DNA from: a virus
Length of the DNA stretch: 35,836 nt
Reading direction: 5' to 3' (one strand)
IMG/VR virus record: IMGVR_UViG_3300005827_000048
Span: 1-35,836 of that record
The translations under genes were made by a program, and so were the position numbers. Positions 21,955-28,745 of this stretch are shown one piece after another (position 1 is the first letter of the stretch; each line of letters begins with the position of its first letter). The notes beneath the pieces were generated by a model that was not told the DNA's origin, did no database searches, and was given only the letters and a program-made list of their open reading frames with translations.

Positions 21955-22971
21955 CTATCTATCGGTTTGCGCCGCTGGGGGCGCTTCCTGGGCATCTTGC
22001 GCGGGTGGGGGAGTGGTTACGCCCGTCAATTCCGCAATCCACGCCAGGCCATCAGGCAGTATCGTCATTCCCGCGCTGTGATCATCCGCGTTGTTCCACT
22101 TTGCAAGATCATATTTTGCAAGCGAATATTGAAGCACGGAAAACTTACCCTCGCTCAGGCCGTTTGTGCGGGGCGTGAAGTTGTCATGCACAAACGCTTC
22201 GCCGCTTGAAATGCGGTAAGCAATATCCCGCAAATCTACCGCGTCAATTCCAGTCTCCCGACATAGCGCCGCCGTGCTTATCTTCCTGCCAGCAGTTCCC
22301 GCGAAGGGTGGAACGCTTGCGACTTGCGCCGGTTCCGGATCTTCCGCGACAGGCTCAAGCCGCCATTGGCGCTCATTCTGGATTTTTTCCCAGATGAGCC
22401 ACGTTCCGAAGAATGTCAGAACCAGCGCGATAATAGACACGATGATTGTAGCCGCGGCTATAACGTCGGGCATCATCTCCGCTACTTTTCGGTTGCGCTC
22501 ATCAATCGGAGCTTGTGCCGTAGCGGTCGCGTTCCCGGCGCTTGTCGCCTGCACAAATAGGCTGTACTGCGCCTGCGTCGCCCGCCCTACTGCGTCAGCG
22601 GTTGCGGATGCCTTGACCTGGGCGCGTTCTGTCTCTTGCGCGTGCAGGCTATCGTAAAATACAGCCGTCTCAGCGGCATCTCGCACGGCCATGTCGAGCC
22701 GGACTTTTGCGGCTTGCTCGTTGGCTTGGGCCGCGGCCAGTTCTGCGCGGGCCTGCTCGAGTTTGAGCGCGTCAGGCGTTGCGGTTGGGGCGATGGTGGG
22801 CGGGGTGATCTGGGTGGAAGTCTGAACCGCCGCCATGATACCAGCCGGGGCCGCGTCTTGCGCCTGCGGGATGGACGGCAGGGTGCCCGCGATCTGTGAA
22901 CAGGCCGCAAATGTACCCATGATAACAATTGCGATTGCGACCCAAATGCACCCGCGAAATAGTTTTTCCAT
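21955..22971 (-). CDS. Lipoprotein-signal, coiled-coil, membrane protein with C-terminal globular domain
   Basis: A 338-residue protein. Residues 1-24 form a lipoprotein signal ending in FAAC (Cys24). About 48-66 are a Thr/Ala/Pro linker (TQITPPTIAPTATPDA) of the kind common in Chloroflexota lipoproteins. About 67-160 are an Ala/Glu/Gln-rich coiled coil, 168-193 a membrane helix, and 195-338 a soluble domain. The last includes a helix-turn-helix-like stretch (STAALCRETGIDAVDLRDIA). If both lipid anchor and helix are used, the coiled coil is outside the cell and the C-terminal domain inside. This could be a transmembrane sensor or an exclusion protein. The family is unknown; the linker hints at acquisition from, or adaptation to, a Chloroflexota host. 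Confidence 0.65.
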   Translation of the reverse strand: MEKLFRGCIWVAIAIVIMGTFAACSQIAGTLPSIPQAQDAAPAGIMAAVQTSTQITPPTIAPTATPDALKLEQARAELAAAQANEQAAKVRLDMAVRDAAETAVFYDSLHAQETERAQVKASATADAVGRATQAQYSLFVQATSAGNATATAQAPIDERNRKVAEMMPDVIAAATIIVSIIALVLTFFGTWLIWEKIQNERQWRLEPVAEDPEPAQVASVPPFAGTAGRKISTAALCRETGIDAVDLRDIAYRISSGEAFVHDNFTPRTNGLSEGKFSVLQYSLAKYDLAKWNNADDHSAGMTILPDGLAWIAELTGVTTPPPAQDAQEAPPAAQTDR

Positions 22972-22973
22972 CG

Positions 22974-23204
22974 TTATTCGTCCTTAATGGTGACGATCAT
23001 CCCGCCACCCTTGCGATAATGTGACGTTGCAATTTTGTTGCCGCCGTAGCGTTTCGACCCGCCTTCAATATTGAACGAGTCGAACATCGCACCCAGATCA
23101 TGCCGCGCCTTCGCATCCAACAGCGCGCCGAATAGCGCCCACAGCAGGACGCCTACCAGGAAGCACACAGCCAGCCCGAATATGAAAATTCCTGCGTCGC
23201 TCAT
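22974..23204 (-). CDS. Small single-span membrane protein
   Basis: A 76-residue protein with the start MSDAGIFIFGLAVCFLVGVL, one membrane helix (about 5-28). A 48-residue polar tail follows with SFNIEGGSKRYGG and a basic HYRKGGG segment. The start at 23204 is chosen because the membrane helix then begins at the N terminus; upstream codons overlap the preceding gene and have no binding site. It is the second gene of the leftward operon. The function is unknown. Confidence 0.6.
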   Translation of the reverse strand: MSDAGIFIFGLAVCFLVGVLLWALFGALLDAKARHDLGAMFDSFNIEGGSKRYGGNKIATSHYRKGGGMIVTIKDE

Positions 23205-23220
23205 TTCTGGCCGTCCACTT

Positions 23221-23457
23221 TCAGCACACCCGCCGCGTCCCGCCATGATCCGGCGCCGCGATTGCGCTCGAGGGCTCGAGGGCCGCGCGAGCTTCTGCTT
23301 CCTGCCGGTCAAGCTCCACGACCAGCAGGGCCGCGGCGCGCCGGATAACCGCGTCAAATGTGACATTGTCGGGGCTGGTTGCGTTCATCCGCTCGCGTAA
23401 CCGGGTCAGCGTTTCCTTTGTTGCTTCCGTGAGTGCGATCCTTTTCTGTTTTTCCAT
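23221..23457 (-). CDS. Ribbon-helix-helix-like transcription regulator
   Basis: A 78-residue protein beginning MEKQKRIALTEATKETLTRL. A basic strand followed by two helices (ETLTRLRERM and FDAVIRRAAALLVVEL) fits a CopG/Arc ribbon-helix-helix DNA-binding protein. The start at 23457 follows AAGGAG and lies about 16 bases after the predicted transcript start. Upstream ATGs lie before that start. It is the first leftward gene from the divergent control region, which contains a large palindrome over both -35 boxes. It is therefore the best candidate for the regulator of both operons. Only family resemblance and location support this. Confidence 0.65.
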   Translation of the reverse strand: MEKQKRIALTEATKETLTRLRERMNATSPDNVTFDAVIRRAAALLVVELDRQEAEARAALEPSSAIAAPDHGGTRRVC

Positions 23458-23479
23458 GTGTAGTTTTCTCCTTTCATCC

Positions 23480-23508
23480 ATAATACGACTATCCACGCAA
23501 TATGTCAA
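23480..23508 (-). promoter_or_regulatory. Leftward promoter for the regulator and membrane operon
   Basis: TTGACA (23508-23503), a 17-base spacer and TATTAT (23485-23480) on the minus strand form a near-consensus sigma-70 promoter. The transcript would start near 23473, directly at the ribosome binding site of the regulator gene. Confidence 0.82.
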
Positions 23509-23531
23509 GCAATTGTTCAAAACGCTTGACA
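23503..23531. promoter_or_regulatory. Palindromic operator spanning both divergent -35 boxes
   Basis: TGTCAAGC (23503-23510) and GCTTGACA (23524-23531) are perfect inverted copies separated by 13 bases. Each copy contains the -35 box of one of the two divergent promoters, so one bound protein could silence both. Confidence 0.75.
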
Positions 23532-23554
23532 AGTATATACTTATCTGATATATT
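23526..23554 (+). promoter_or_regulatory. Rightward early promoter
   Basis: TTGACA (23526-23531), a 17-base spacer and TATATT (23549-23554) form a near-consensus promoter for the early operon. The spacer holds a perfect 12-bp palindrome, AAGTATATACTT (23531-23542), a second possible operator. Confidence 0.85.
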
Positions 23555-23599
23555 CAATACATCAGCGGCACGGGCCGCACAGACAATAGGAAGCAAAAA

Positions 23600-23827
23600 A
23601 TGAAAAAGACAGCCAAGAAGCAAATGAAGCAATACACGATGGTCGTCAAGTTATGCGAAGGCGTAAACGACAGGCGCTTTTCATTTGATGCCGAAAACGA
23701 TGAGTGCGCCGATGTTATCGCCTTCCGCTGGTCGCACTATCACGGAATGTACAGCCGCGACATTTGGGCAGTCCCCGCAACCGCTCACGAAGCGGAACAC
23801 TGTATGCATAACGAGTACATCCGCTAA
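23600..23827 (+). CDS. First early protein, unknown function
   Basis: A 75-residue protein, the first gene after the rightward early promoter. It has AGGAAG seven bases before the ATG. The N terminus is strongly basic (MKKTAKKQMKQ). The rest is mixed, with a YHGMYSRDIWAVPATAHEAEH segment containing several His residues. There is no membrane segment. First early genes often encode host takeover proteins; nothing more specific can be read. Confidence 0.65.
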   Translation: MKKTAKKQMKQYTMVVKLCEGVNDRRFSFDAENDECADVIAFRWSHYHGMYSRDIWAVPATAHEAEHCMHNEYIR

Positions 23828-23878
23828 TCCACCCACCCCAACGCCGAGCCGGGCGGCTATACCCGGCAAAGGATAACC

Positions 23879-24337
23879 ATGACAAAAATTCTCGTAGACT
23901 TACCGCAAGAAATGATTGACGCCCTGCCGACCGGCAAGGGCCGCGAAGGTGGGCGCGCCGAATACATCCGCACCGCCCTGGCCGCCGCACTCGCCAGCGA
24001 CAAGCCGACCACCCACCGGGCCAGCTTCGCATTTGGCGGGAACGACTTTTTGAGCGAAGATACGAACGGTAACATATATATGACAGAAGTTAGTAGAGTT
24101 ATTCCGTTTTATGATTTGGGAGATAAGTTAGCTGCGGCTTTTATTCAGCACACCGAAACCGGCAGCCATCCCGACTGCGTTATTTGCCAGGATAAGCAGA
24201 AACGCGCCTTCGCATCCGGGCGCGTGACCGATGGCGGAGAAACGATTATCACGCCAGCTGACCCGCGCAGCGAAGCCGAGCGGGAACACGACGACGCCGG
24301 GCTGGATTTGCTCGACACTCAGCGCAACGCACGGTAA
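23879..24337 (+). CDS. Putative ribbon-helix-helix protein with C-terminal extension
   Basis: A 152-residue protein. The first 45 residues (TKILVDLPQEMIDAL, then EGGRAEYIRTALAAALA) fit a ribbon-helix-helix DNA-binding domain: a strand, a helix, a G-rich turn and a second helix. The remainder is soluble, with CVICQDKQK and an acidic end (SEAEREHDDAGLDLLD). The preceding AAAGGA gives a binding site. It may be a second early regulator acting with the leftward one. The C-terminal part has no recognised family. Confidence 0.6.
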   Translation: MTKILVDLPQEMIDALPTGKGREGGRAEYIRTALAAALASDKPTTHRASFAFGGNDFLSEDTNGNIYMTEVSRVIPFYDLGDKLAAAFIQHTETGSHPDCVICQDKQKRAFASGRVTDGGETIITPADPRSEAEREHDDAGLDLLDTQRNAR

Positions 24338-24430
24338 CACGCGGGCGGTAGCGATCACGCTCAAAGCCGCCCCACTAGCCAGCCGCACGGCATGGCAAAA
24401 CAATCACACAATGGCTTAGGAGGCCACACC

Positions 24431-24889
24431 ATGAACCTGAACGATATGTTCCCCAGCACGTCCCTGAAATCCGCCGACTTTGAAGATGGCGGCACCATGA
24501 CCCTGACCATCAAGAAAGTGGAAATTCGCGACCTGGGTCAGCAGGATGCTAAGGAAATGAAGCCCTGCCTGTCCTTCGATGAAGTTGATAAATCGCTGGT
24601 GCTGAACAAGACCAACGCCATGATTATCGCCGGCATGTATGGCGACAAGAATATTGACGTCACATGGATTGGCAAGAAGATCACCCTGCATGTGGAAATG
24701 ACCACATTCCAGGGCAAGCCCACCCCCGGCATCCGCGTCAAGCTGATCGACAGCAAGCAGGCCGCCATCAATGCCTTTTGGGAACGCGCTAACGATGCTT
24801 TCCTGACCCCGGAAGAGGGCCGCAAGCTGCTCAAGCAGGCCAACGGGGATTTTGTTGCCGCGCTGGAACTAATCAACCCGCCCGCATAA
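24431..24889 (+). CDS. Conserved early phage protein, replication-module type
   Basis: A 152-residue soluble protein starting MNLNDMFPSTSLKSADFEDG and continuing with TMTLTIKKVEIRDLG, LVLNKTNAMIIAGMYGD, WIGKKITLHVEMTTFQGK and PGIRVKLID. The pattern of a small beta-barrel-like domain with LVLNKTN and WIGKKITL is common in small phage replication regions. Its function is not settled; single-strand DNA binding is one possibility. The start is set by TTAGGAGG, seven bases before the ATG at 24431. The C-terminal 40 residues are helical (EEGRKLLKQANGDFVAAL). Confidence 0.65.
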   Translation: MNLNDMFPSTSLKSADFEDGGTMTLTIKKVEIRDLGQQDAKEMKPCLSFDEVDKSLVLNKTNAMIIAGMYGDKNIDVTWIGKKITLHVEMTTFQGKPTPGIRVKLIDSKQAAINAFWERANDAFLTPEEGRKLLKQANGDFVAALELINPPA

Positions 24890-24959
24890 TTCATCCGCAT
24901 AGCACCCCACAGCCCGCGCTCGAAAGGGCGCGGGCATATCAGAACAGGAGTAATGAGCG

Positions 24960-25472
24960 ATGAAAGTAAAATGCCATAACTGCCCAACCGTACTCCCGCG
25001 CGAAGATATGTTCTATGTCGACACAAATATTTTTGTGTGCAGTGAGTGCTTGGAAGTCATTGACGCCGAACGCGCCGCGGACAAGATCCGCGTCATGCAG
25101 GCCACCATCGACCGCCAGGCCGCCGAACTCAGCGCCGCCCGCGCGATCAATGACGAGCGGGCATCGGTCATCGAAGAGTTTGAGCAGTACAATTTATACG
25201 CCGCGCAGGTGTACGAAGCCGAACAGCGCAAAGTACAACAGCAAGCCGCCGAGTTGTCCACTGCTCACGAAATGAATGATATACGATCCGCGATCATCGA
25301 GCGGCTTACGGGCGAATTGAACGATTTGCGCATGCGCAACGAAGAACTAACCGACGCCCTAAAATGCATGTACGATACCTTTAGCACGATGGGGTCAGCC
25401 CTTCCTCCGGGCCAGCGTTTTGGCGAAGGCGCAAACCGCAAAGCCCGCGAAGTTTTGGAGCGCGCAAAATGA
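24960..25472 (+). CDS. Zinc-ribbon and coiled-coil protein
   Basis: A 170-residue protein. The N terminus has CHNCPTVLPREDMFYV and VCSECLEVID (two CxxC pairs, about residues 5-8 and 28-31), a likely zinc ribbon. The rest is a long Ala/Glu/Arg-rich coiled coil (DRQAAELSAARAINDERA, then TGELNDLRMRNEELTDALK). The ATG at 24960 lies nine bases after AGGAG. A GC-rich hairpin (about 24912-24935) precedes it but lacks a T tract. The function is unknown; it may be a scaffold or nucleic acid-binding helper. Confidence 0.65.
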   Translation: MKVKCHNCPTVLPREDMFYVDTNIFVCSECLEVIDAERAADKIRVMQATIDRQAAELSAARAINDERASVIEEFEQYNLYAAQVYEAEQRKVQQQAAELSTAHEMNDIRSAIIERLTGELNDLRMRNEELTDALKCMYDTFSTMGSALPPGQRFGEGANRKAREVLERAK

Positions 25473-25654
25473 CCACGCCCGAGCCGGTACACTTCGCGGT
25501 CAAACAGCCGGGCCGCAATCCGTCCAGCAACTTCCTGCCCGCCAATTTCGCCGCCCTGCACGCCGGGCCGATGGCGGCATGGAGCGACAATAAATCACAG
25601 GTGACATGCCCGGTGTGCCTGGGCATCCTGGTCGATAAAGCGAGCGCAAAATGA
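25469..25654 (+). CDS. Small protein with single CxxC pair
   Basis: A 61-residue protein with a C-terminal VTCPVCLGILVDKASAK and an otherwise Pro/Ala/Asn-rich sequence. One CxxC pair is not enough for a full zinc site in a monomer, so a dimeric or shared site is possible. It overlaps both neighbouring genes by four bases (ATGA). The function is unknown. Confidence 0.55.
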   Translation: MTTPEPVHFAVKQPGRNPSSNFLPANFAALHAGPMAAWSDNKSQVTCPVCLGILVDKASAK

Positions 25655-25857
25655 ACGGAGTAACCTATCTGAGCGCATACCGCCGGGCGTTTGTTATGTG
25701 CATGACAATGCGGGATCTGTACGGGAAAAGCTACGGGATAGCCGTGGACAAAACTAACTACCACGCGCTCCGCTGGCAGAAGTTTGACAGACAGGCGCGC
25801 AAGTTTGAAGATCGTCTGTTTGCCGTGCTTCAAAAAGCGGATTCCGCAACCAAGTAA
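25651..25857 (+). CDS. Small basic protein, unknown function
   Basis: A 68-residue basic protein rich in Tyr, Arg and Lys (YLSAYRRAFVM, YGKSYGIAV, WQKFDRQARKFEDRLF). It is helical and soluble. It overlaps the previous gene by ATGA and is the last gene before the replication leader. No family was recognised. The composition would suit binding to nucleic acid. Confidence 0.55.
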   Translation: MNGVTYLSAYRRAFVMCMTMRDLYGKSYGIAVDKTNYHALRWQKFDRQARKFEDRLFAVLQKADSATK

Positions 25858-25913
25858 CCCCGCCGCCCGTGCGATGGGCGGCAATCTGGCCCGCGCAAAG
25901 CGGGCAGATGGTG

Positions 25914-25919
25914 TATAAT
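25914..25919 (+). promoter_or_regulatory. -10 box of a probable promoter for the replication leader
   Basis: A perfect TATAAT lies downstream of two GC-rich hairpins, with no good -35 box at the right distance. Transcription would start near 25926 and give a leader of about 177 bases before the replication initiator gene. Confidence 0.45.
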
Positions 25920-25931
25920 CAAATCAATCTA

Positions 25932-26084
25932 GTGCGATGAACGTAAGCGCACAACCAGCTTGGCGGCTGGAAATAGGTAGGGCAGCATCACCTTTATTTC
26001 TGGGTGTCTCGTCTGTCTTTTATGCACCTACCTGCATAACCGCCAACCGAGACACGGGACACCCAGAAGCAAAGGTGATTTTTT
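25932..26084 (+). ncRNA. Structured leader of the replication gene with terminator hairpin
   Basis: About 150 bases without a gene hold an ordered set of hairpins. GTGCG/CGCAC pairs at 25932-25936 with 25948-25952. CCAGC/GCTGG pairs at 25955-25959 with 25966-25970. A long stem follows, in which 25987-26012 pairs with 26054-26079 with few mismatches. Six T residues come directly after it, as in an intrinsic terminator. Inside its loop is a small hairpin TATGCA/TGCATA whose loop CCTACC(T) at 26027-26033 is complementary to AGGTAGG at 25975-25981. This allows a pseudoknot or an alternative fold. The ribosome binding site of the initiator follows the T run. No known riboswitch class was recognised. 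Confidence 0.7.
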
Positions 26085-26102
26085 ATTCACGGAGGTTACG
26101 CA

Positions 26103-26930
26103 ATGAGTAAGACGGTTTTGGCAACAGTAGATGGATTTACCCCCGTCATAGACGCAGTGGTGCAAGATGTAGGGCCGATGGCTGCACTTGCGTTCGGTAA
26201 GGTTTGGCGCTACTGCCAGATGAGTGATGGGGTATGCAAGGCAAGCCAGGAACGCATGGCGGAAGAATTGAAAATCACCCGCCAAACGATGAACACCCAC
26301 ATCGAAACACTGGTAAATGCTGGTTATCTCGTAGACACGACGCCGGGATTATTGGGTGTCCCCCACGTTTACGCCGATACTGGTAAGGCCAACCTGTCAA
26401 TTTCTTTTACAGGTAGTTGTCAAAATAACATACACCTACCTGTAAAGAATTTTGACACTAAGATAGTATCTAAGAAAGAAGATAAGACACTTGGGGATTT
26501 AGAACGCAGAACCGACGCCACGATCAAAGGCGATCTTGCGCAAGCATACATCGACTTCGCAATGGCGCCAGGTATGAAGAAGTCAATCCGAATGGATAAC
26601 ATTGCAAGTGTAATCAATGTCCGACTCGGCATCAATCCGGGTAAACGCTGGCAGGACTTCATGGAGTACGCAGACCAACGCGCCCAAAAAGACGGTCAGC
26701 TTCTTACGGTGTTCTTGGACTGGCTACAATGTCAGCCCGGCTTCGATGTTTCATTTTGGCCGCCCGCTAAACTACAGGAAAACTGGCCGCGCGCCTTTCA
26801 AAATGCCGCCGCGCCGAAGTCTGCAATCAGTGACGAAGAAAACGCCCGCATCCAATTTGAGCTTGGCCGCCCCGCACCTGCCGATCAATGCGTTCCTAAT
26901 CCGGGCCGCCGCGCAAGGGTGACGGCATGA
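26103..26930 (+). CDS. Replication initiator (phage O/replisome-organiser-like)
   Basis: A 275-residue protein. About residues 35-85 form a winged helix-turn-helix (CKASQERMAEELKITRQTMN, then ETLVNAGYLVDTTPG), as in phage O-type and plasmid Rep proteins. A poorly conserved linker (about 95-135) is encoded by AT-rich DNA containing a large inverted repeat (26395-26457), the probable origin. The C-terminal half is helical and would recruit the helicase or its loader (MDNIASVINVRLGINPGKRW). It starts seven bases after GGAGG, right behind the leader terminator. The next genes are a small protein and a DnaB helicase, which supports initiation of replication as its role. Confidence 0.78.
   Translation: MSKTVLATVDGFTPVIDAVVQDVGPMAALAFGKVWRYCQMSDGVCKASQERMAEELKITRQTMNTHIETLVNAGYLVDTTPGLLGVPHVYADTGKANLSISFTGSCQNNIHLPVKNFDTKIVSKKEDKTLGDLERRTDATIKGDLAQAYIDFAMAPGMKKSIRMDNIASVINVRLGINPGKRWQDFMEYADQRAQKDGQLLTVFLDWLQCQPGFDVSFWPPAKLQENWPRAFQNAAAPKSAISDEENARIQFELGRPAPADQCVPNPGRRARVTA
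26395..26457. other. Candidate replication origin: nested inverted repeat inside the initiator gene
   Basis: The arms 26395-26416 and 26436-26457 are inverted copies matching at 18 of 22 positions. They are built of TGTCAA/TTGACA outside and TTTACAGGTAG/CTACCTGTAAA inside, with a 19-base centre. The region and the next 50 bases are AT-rich compared with the surrounding gene. It encodes the linker of the initiator protein. This mirrors lambda, where O binds iterons inside its own gene. The inner motif AGGTAG/CTACCT also occurs twice in the leader (25975-25980 and 26028-26033). Confidence 0.55.
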
Positions 26931-27127
26931 ACCGCGAACTGCAAGAGATAATCATGGGCATACAGGAACACAGGGACTATCTGCAATTACTCATGGATCA
27001 AATTGACGCGGGGACATTTCCAAAGGCAGATCCGCGCATAGTTGTCAGGATTGACGACGCAAAAGTATTGAGCCGCTTTTCGAGCGTCGAGGCGCTGGCG
27101 GAATGGCTAGCGAAAGGATGGGAATGA
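26927..27127 (+). CDS. Small protein between initiator and helicase, possible loader or adaptor
   Basis: A 66-residue, mostly helical acidic protein (MNRELQEIIMGIQEHRDYLQ, VEALAEWLAKGWE). It overlaps the initiator by ATGA and the helicase gene by four bases. Genes in this slot often encode helicase loaders or their small partners, but this one is too short for an AAA+ loader. The function is unknown; an adaptor role is suggested only by position. Confidence 0.55.
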   Translation: MNRELQEIIMGIQEHRDYLQLLMDQIDAGTFPKADPRIVVRIDDAKVLSRFSSVEALAEWLAKGWE

Positions 27128-28509
27128 TGACAACCACTAAAGCCCCTTATTACGTTGCCCCACCTGAACCGCAATTTCAGGAATACGCCGAAGCGCCCAC
27201 TCCCCAGGGCCGCGAAGAGGAAGCCGCGCTGATCGGCGCGTGCCTGCGCCGGGGTCAGTTGTTCGATGAACTACGCGAGCAGGTCAAGCCCGCATCTTTC
27301 GGATGGTCAGCCTACGCGGAAGCCTGGCAGGCAATGGGCAAACTGCACGCCGCCGGGATGGGCATTGATGCGGTCATGGTCAGCGATGAACTCGCCCGCC
27401 TGGGCCGTCTGGATACCTGGCAGATGCACGACGGGCCGATGTTCGCCGGGATTGGCCGAGCCGCTGTGTCTTACGTGCGGGATCTGGGCCAGCCGCAAAA
27501 CGCGAGAAGCTACGCCGCCGCCGTGCTGGATTACGCGGCTAAACGGGAACTCAGCGAGATTGCCAACCTTATGGCGAAATGGTCAGCCAATGGCCGCCGG
27601 GCCGCTGATATTCTCACAGACATTGAAAAGAAGCTCAGCGCCGTACAGGTCTCGGGCGGGCTAAAAGCGGATGCGCACACAGCCACGATGAAGGAAGCAC
27701 TCGCAAAAGCATACGACCAGACAGACAAGGCAAGCCGGGGCGAGATAACGTACATCCCGACAGACTATAAGGCGCTGGATCAAATCGTTGTAGGGTTTAC
27801 CGCTCCCGACTTGTGGATTATTGGAGGGTTGCCCGGCATGGGCAAAACTGCGCTCATGCTCAATCTTGCGCGCAATGCCGCGAAGAACGGAGCGCGGGTG
27901 ATGTTCTTCACGCTGGAAATGGCACGCGAACAACTCGCAATGCGCATGGTCAGCATGTACAGCGGGATCAGCTACCAAAAGCAATTGACGGGCCACATGC
28001 CGGATGATGATTGGGCTGTGTACAACACGGCTATTGAAGCCATCGAACGGGACGACATGGGTATAGTTCTAAACGACATGCCCGCGATAAGCCCCGCCCG
28101 CATCCGTCAGCAGTTGCGCAAGAATGGGCCGTTTGATCTCGTCTTTGTCGATTACCTTCAAATTATGGGGCCGGATGAAAAGTACGATGTCAGGAACCAG
28201 GAAGTAGCCGCAATCGCGCAAGCCCTGAAAGACACCTGCAAAGAGTTCAGCGTGCCCATCGTAGCCGGGGCGCAAATGAACCGCGAAAGTCAGAAGGGCC
28301 GCAGCAACGCCCGCCCGCAAAATTCAGACCTGGGCGAGAGCAGCAAGATTGAGCAAGTGGCAGACAAAATCCTGTTTGTTCACGGCGAGAGCCTGAACAG
28401 CACAGCCCGCGAGATAATCGTGAGCAAGCACCGCAACGGGCCGACAGGGTCGGCCAATTTGACATACATTGGATTCAAGACATTATTCCAGGATGGGGAA
28501 AAACTATGA
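27124..28509 (+). CDS. dnaB: Replicative DNA helicase, DnaB type
   Basis: A 461-residue hexameric helicase. The N-terminal domain (about 30-150) is helical and typical of DnaB (EEEAALIGACLRRGQLFDEL, then YAEAWQAMGKLHAAG). The RecA-like C-terminal domain has the Walker A motif GGLPGMGKTA (about 233-242) and FTLEMAREQLAMRMVS (motif H1a). Walker B is DLVFVDYLQIMGP, followed by GAQMNRESQKGR and the DLGESSKIEQVADKILFVHG arginine-finger region. All DnaB motifs are present, so it is likely active. Two ATGs (27124, 27127) overlap the previous stop. It is the only fork enzyme in the genome, so the host must supply polymerase and probably primase. Confidence 0.93.
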   Translation: MMTTTKAPYYVAPPEPQFQEYAEAPTPQGREEEAALIGACLRRGQLFDELREQVKPASFGWSAYAEAWQAMGKLHAAGMGIDAVMVSDELARLGRLDTWQMHDGPMFAGIGRAAVSYVRDLGQPQNARSYAAAVLDYAAKRELSEIANLMAKWSANGRRAADILTDIEKKLSAVQVSGGLKADAHTATMKEALAKAYDQTDKASRGEITYIPTDYKALDQIVVGFTAPDLWIIGGLPGMGKTALMLNLARNAAKNGARVMFFTLEMAREQLAMRMVSMYSGISYQKQLTGHMPDDDWAVYNTAIEAIERDDMGIVLNDMPAISPARIRQQLRKNGPFDLVFVDYLQIMGPDEKYDVRNQEVAAIAQALKDTCKEFSVPIVAGAQMNRESQKGRSNARPQNSDLGESSKIEQVADKILFVHGESLNSTAREIIVSKHRNGPTGSANLTYIGFKTLFQDGEKL

Positions 28510-28745
28510 AATGCGCGTTCAGGAGATGTGACAATCCGACCCGCCCCAATTGCCTATACTGCTGTACCCGCTGCGCCAAGCGCGAGAGCTCAGCGGTTGC
28601 GCACGATCTGGTCAGGAACGCCAGGGTAACAGGCATCCGCGATGAAATAGAGCATCAGGCGAGCAGGCCCGGCCCGAAATGGAATGAGCGCCGCGCAGCC
28701 ATCCGCGCCAAATATGGCATATCTCGCCCGCTGGAGTTGATCTGA
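28506..28745 (+). CDS. Small Cys-rich protein, paralogue A
   Basis: A 79-residue protein with MKCAFRRCDNPTRPNCLYCC and TRCAKRESS at the N terminus: CxxxxC then CxxCCxxxC, a likely zinc site. The C-terminal half (EIEHQASRPGPKWNERRAA, IRAKYGI) is basic. It resembles the next gene closely at both ends, so the two are a tandem duplication that has diverged. It overlaps the helicase by ATGA. Function is unknown; zinc finger plus basic helix suggests DNA or RNA binding. Confidence 0.65.
   Translation: MKCAFRRCDNPTRPNCLYCCTRCAKRESSAVAHDLVRNARVTGIRDEIEHQASRPGPKWNERRAAIRAKYGISRPLELI

Noticed and set aside
22974-23366. A 130-residue reading starting at 23366
   Set aside because: The first 54 codons overlap the regulator gene in another frame and show a shadow-like composition; the 76-residue form starts with the membrane helix.
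23879-25860. CRISPR array or tandem repeats in the early region
   Set aside because: No regularly spaced repeats were seen; the short GC-rich hairpins differ from each other.
25932-26084. A known riboswitch in the replication leader
   Set aside because: I compared the hairpins from memory with common classes (preQ1, SAM, TPP, fluoride, guanidine) and none of their conserved cores is present; I describe it only as an attenuator-like structure.
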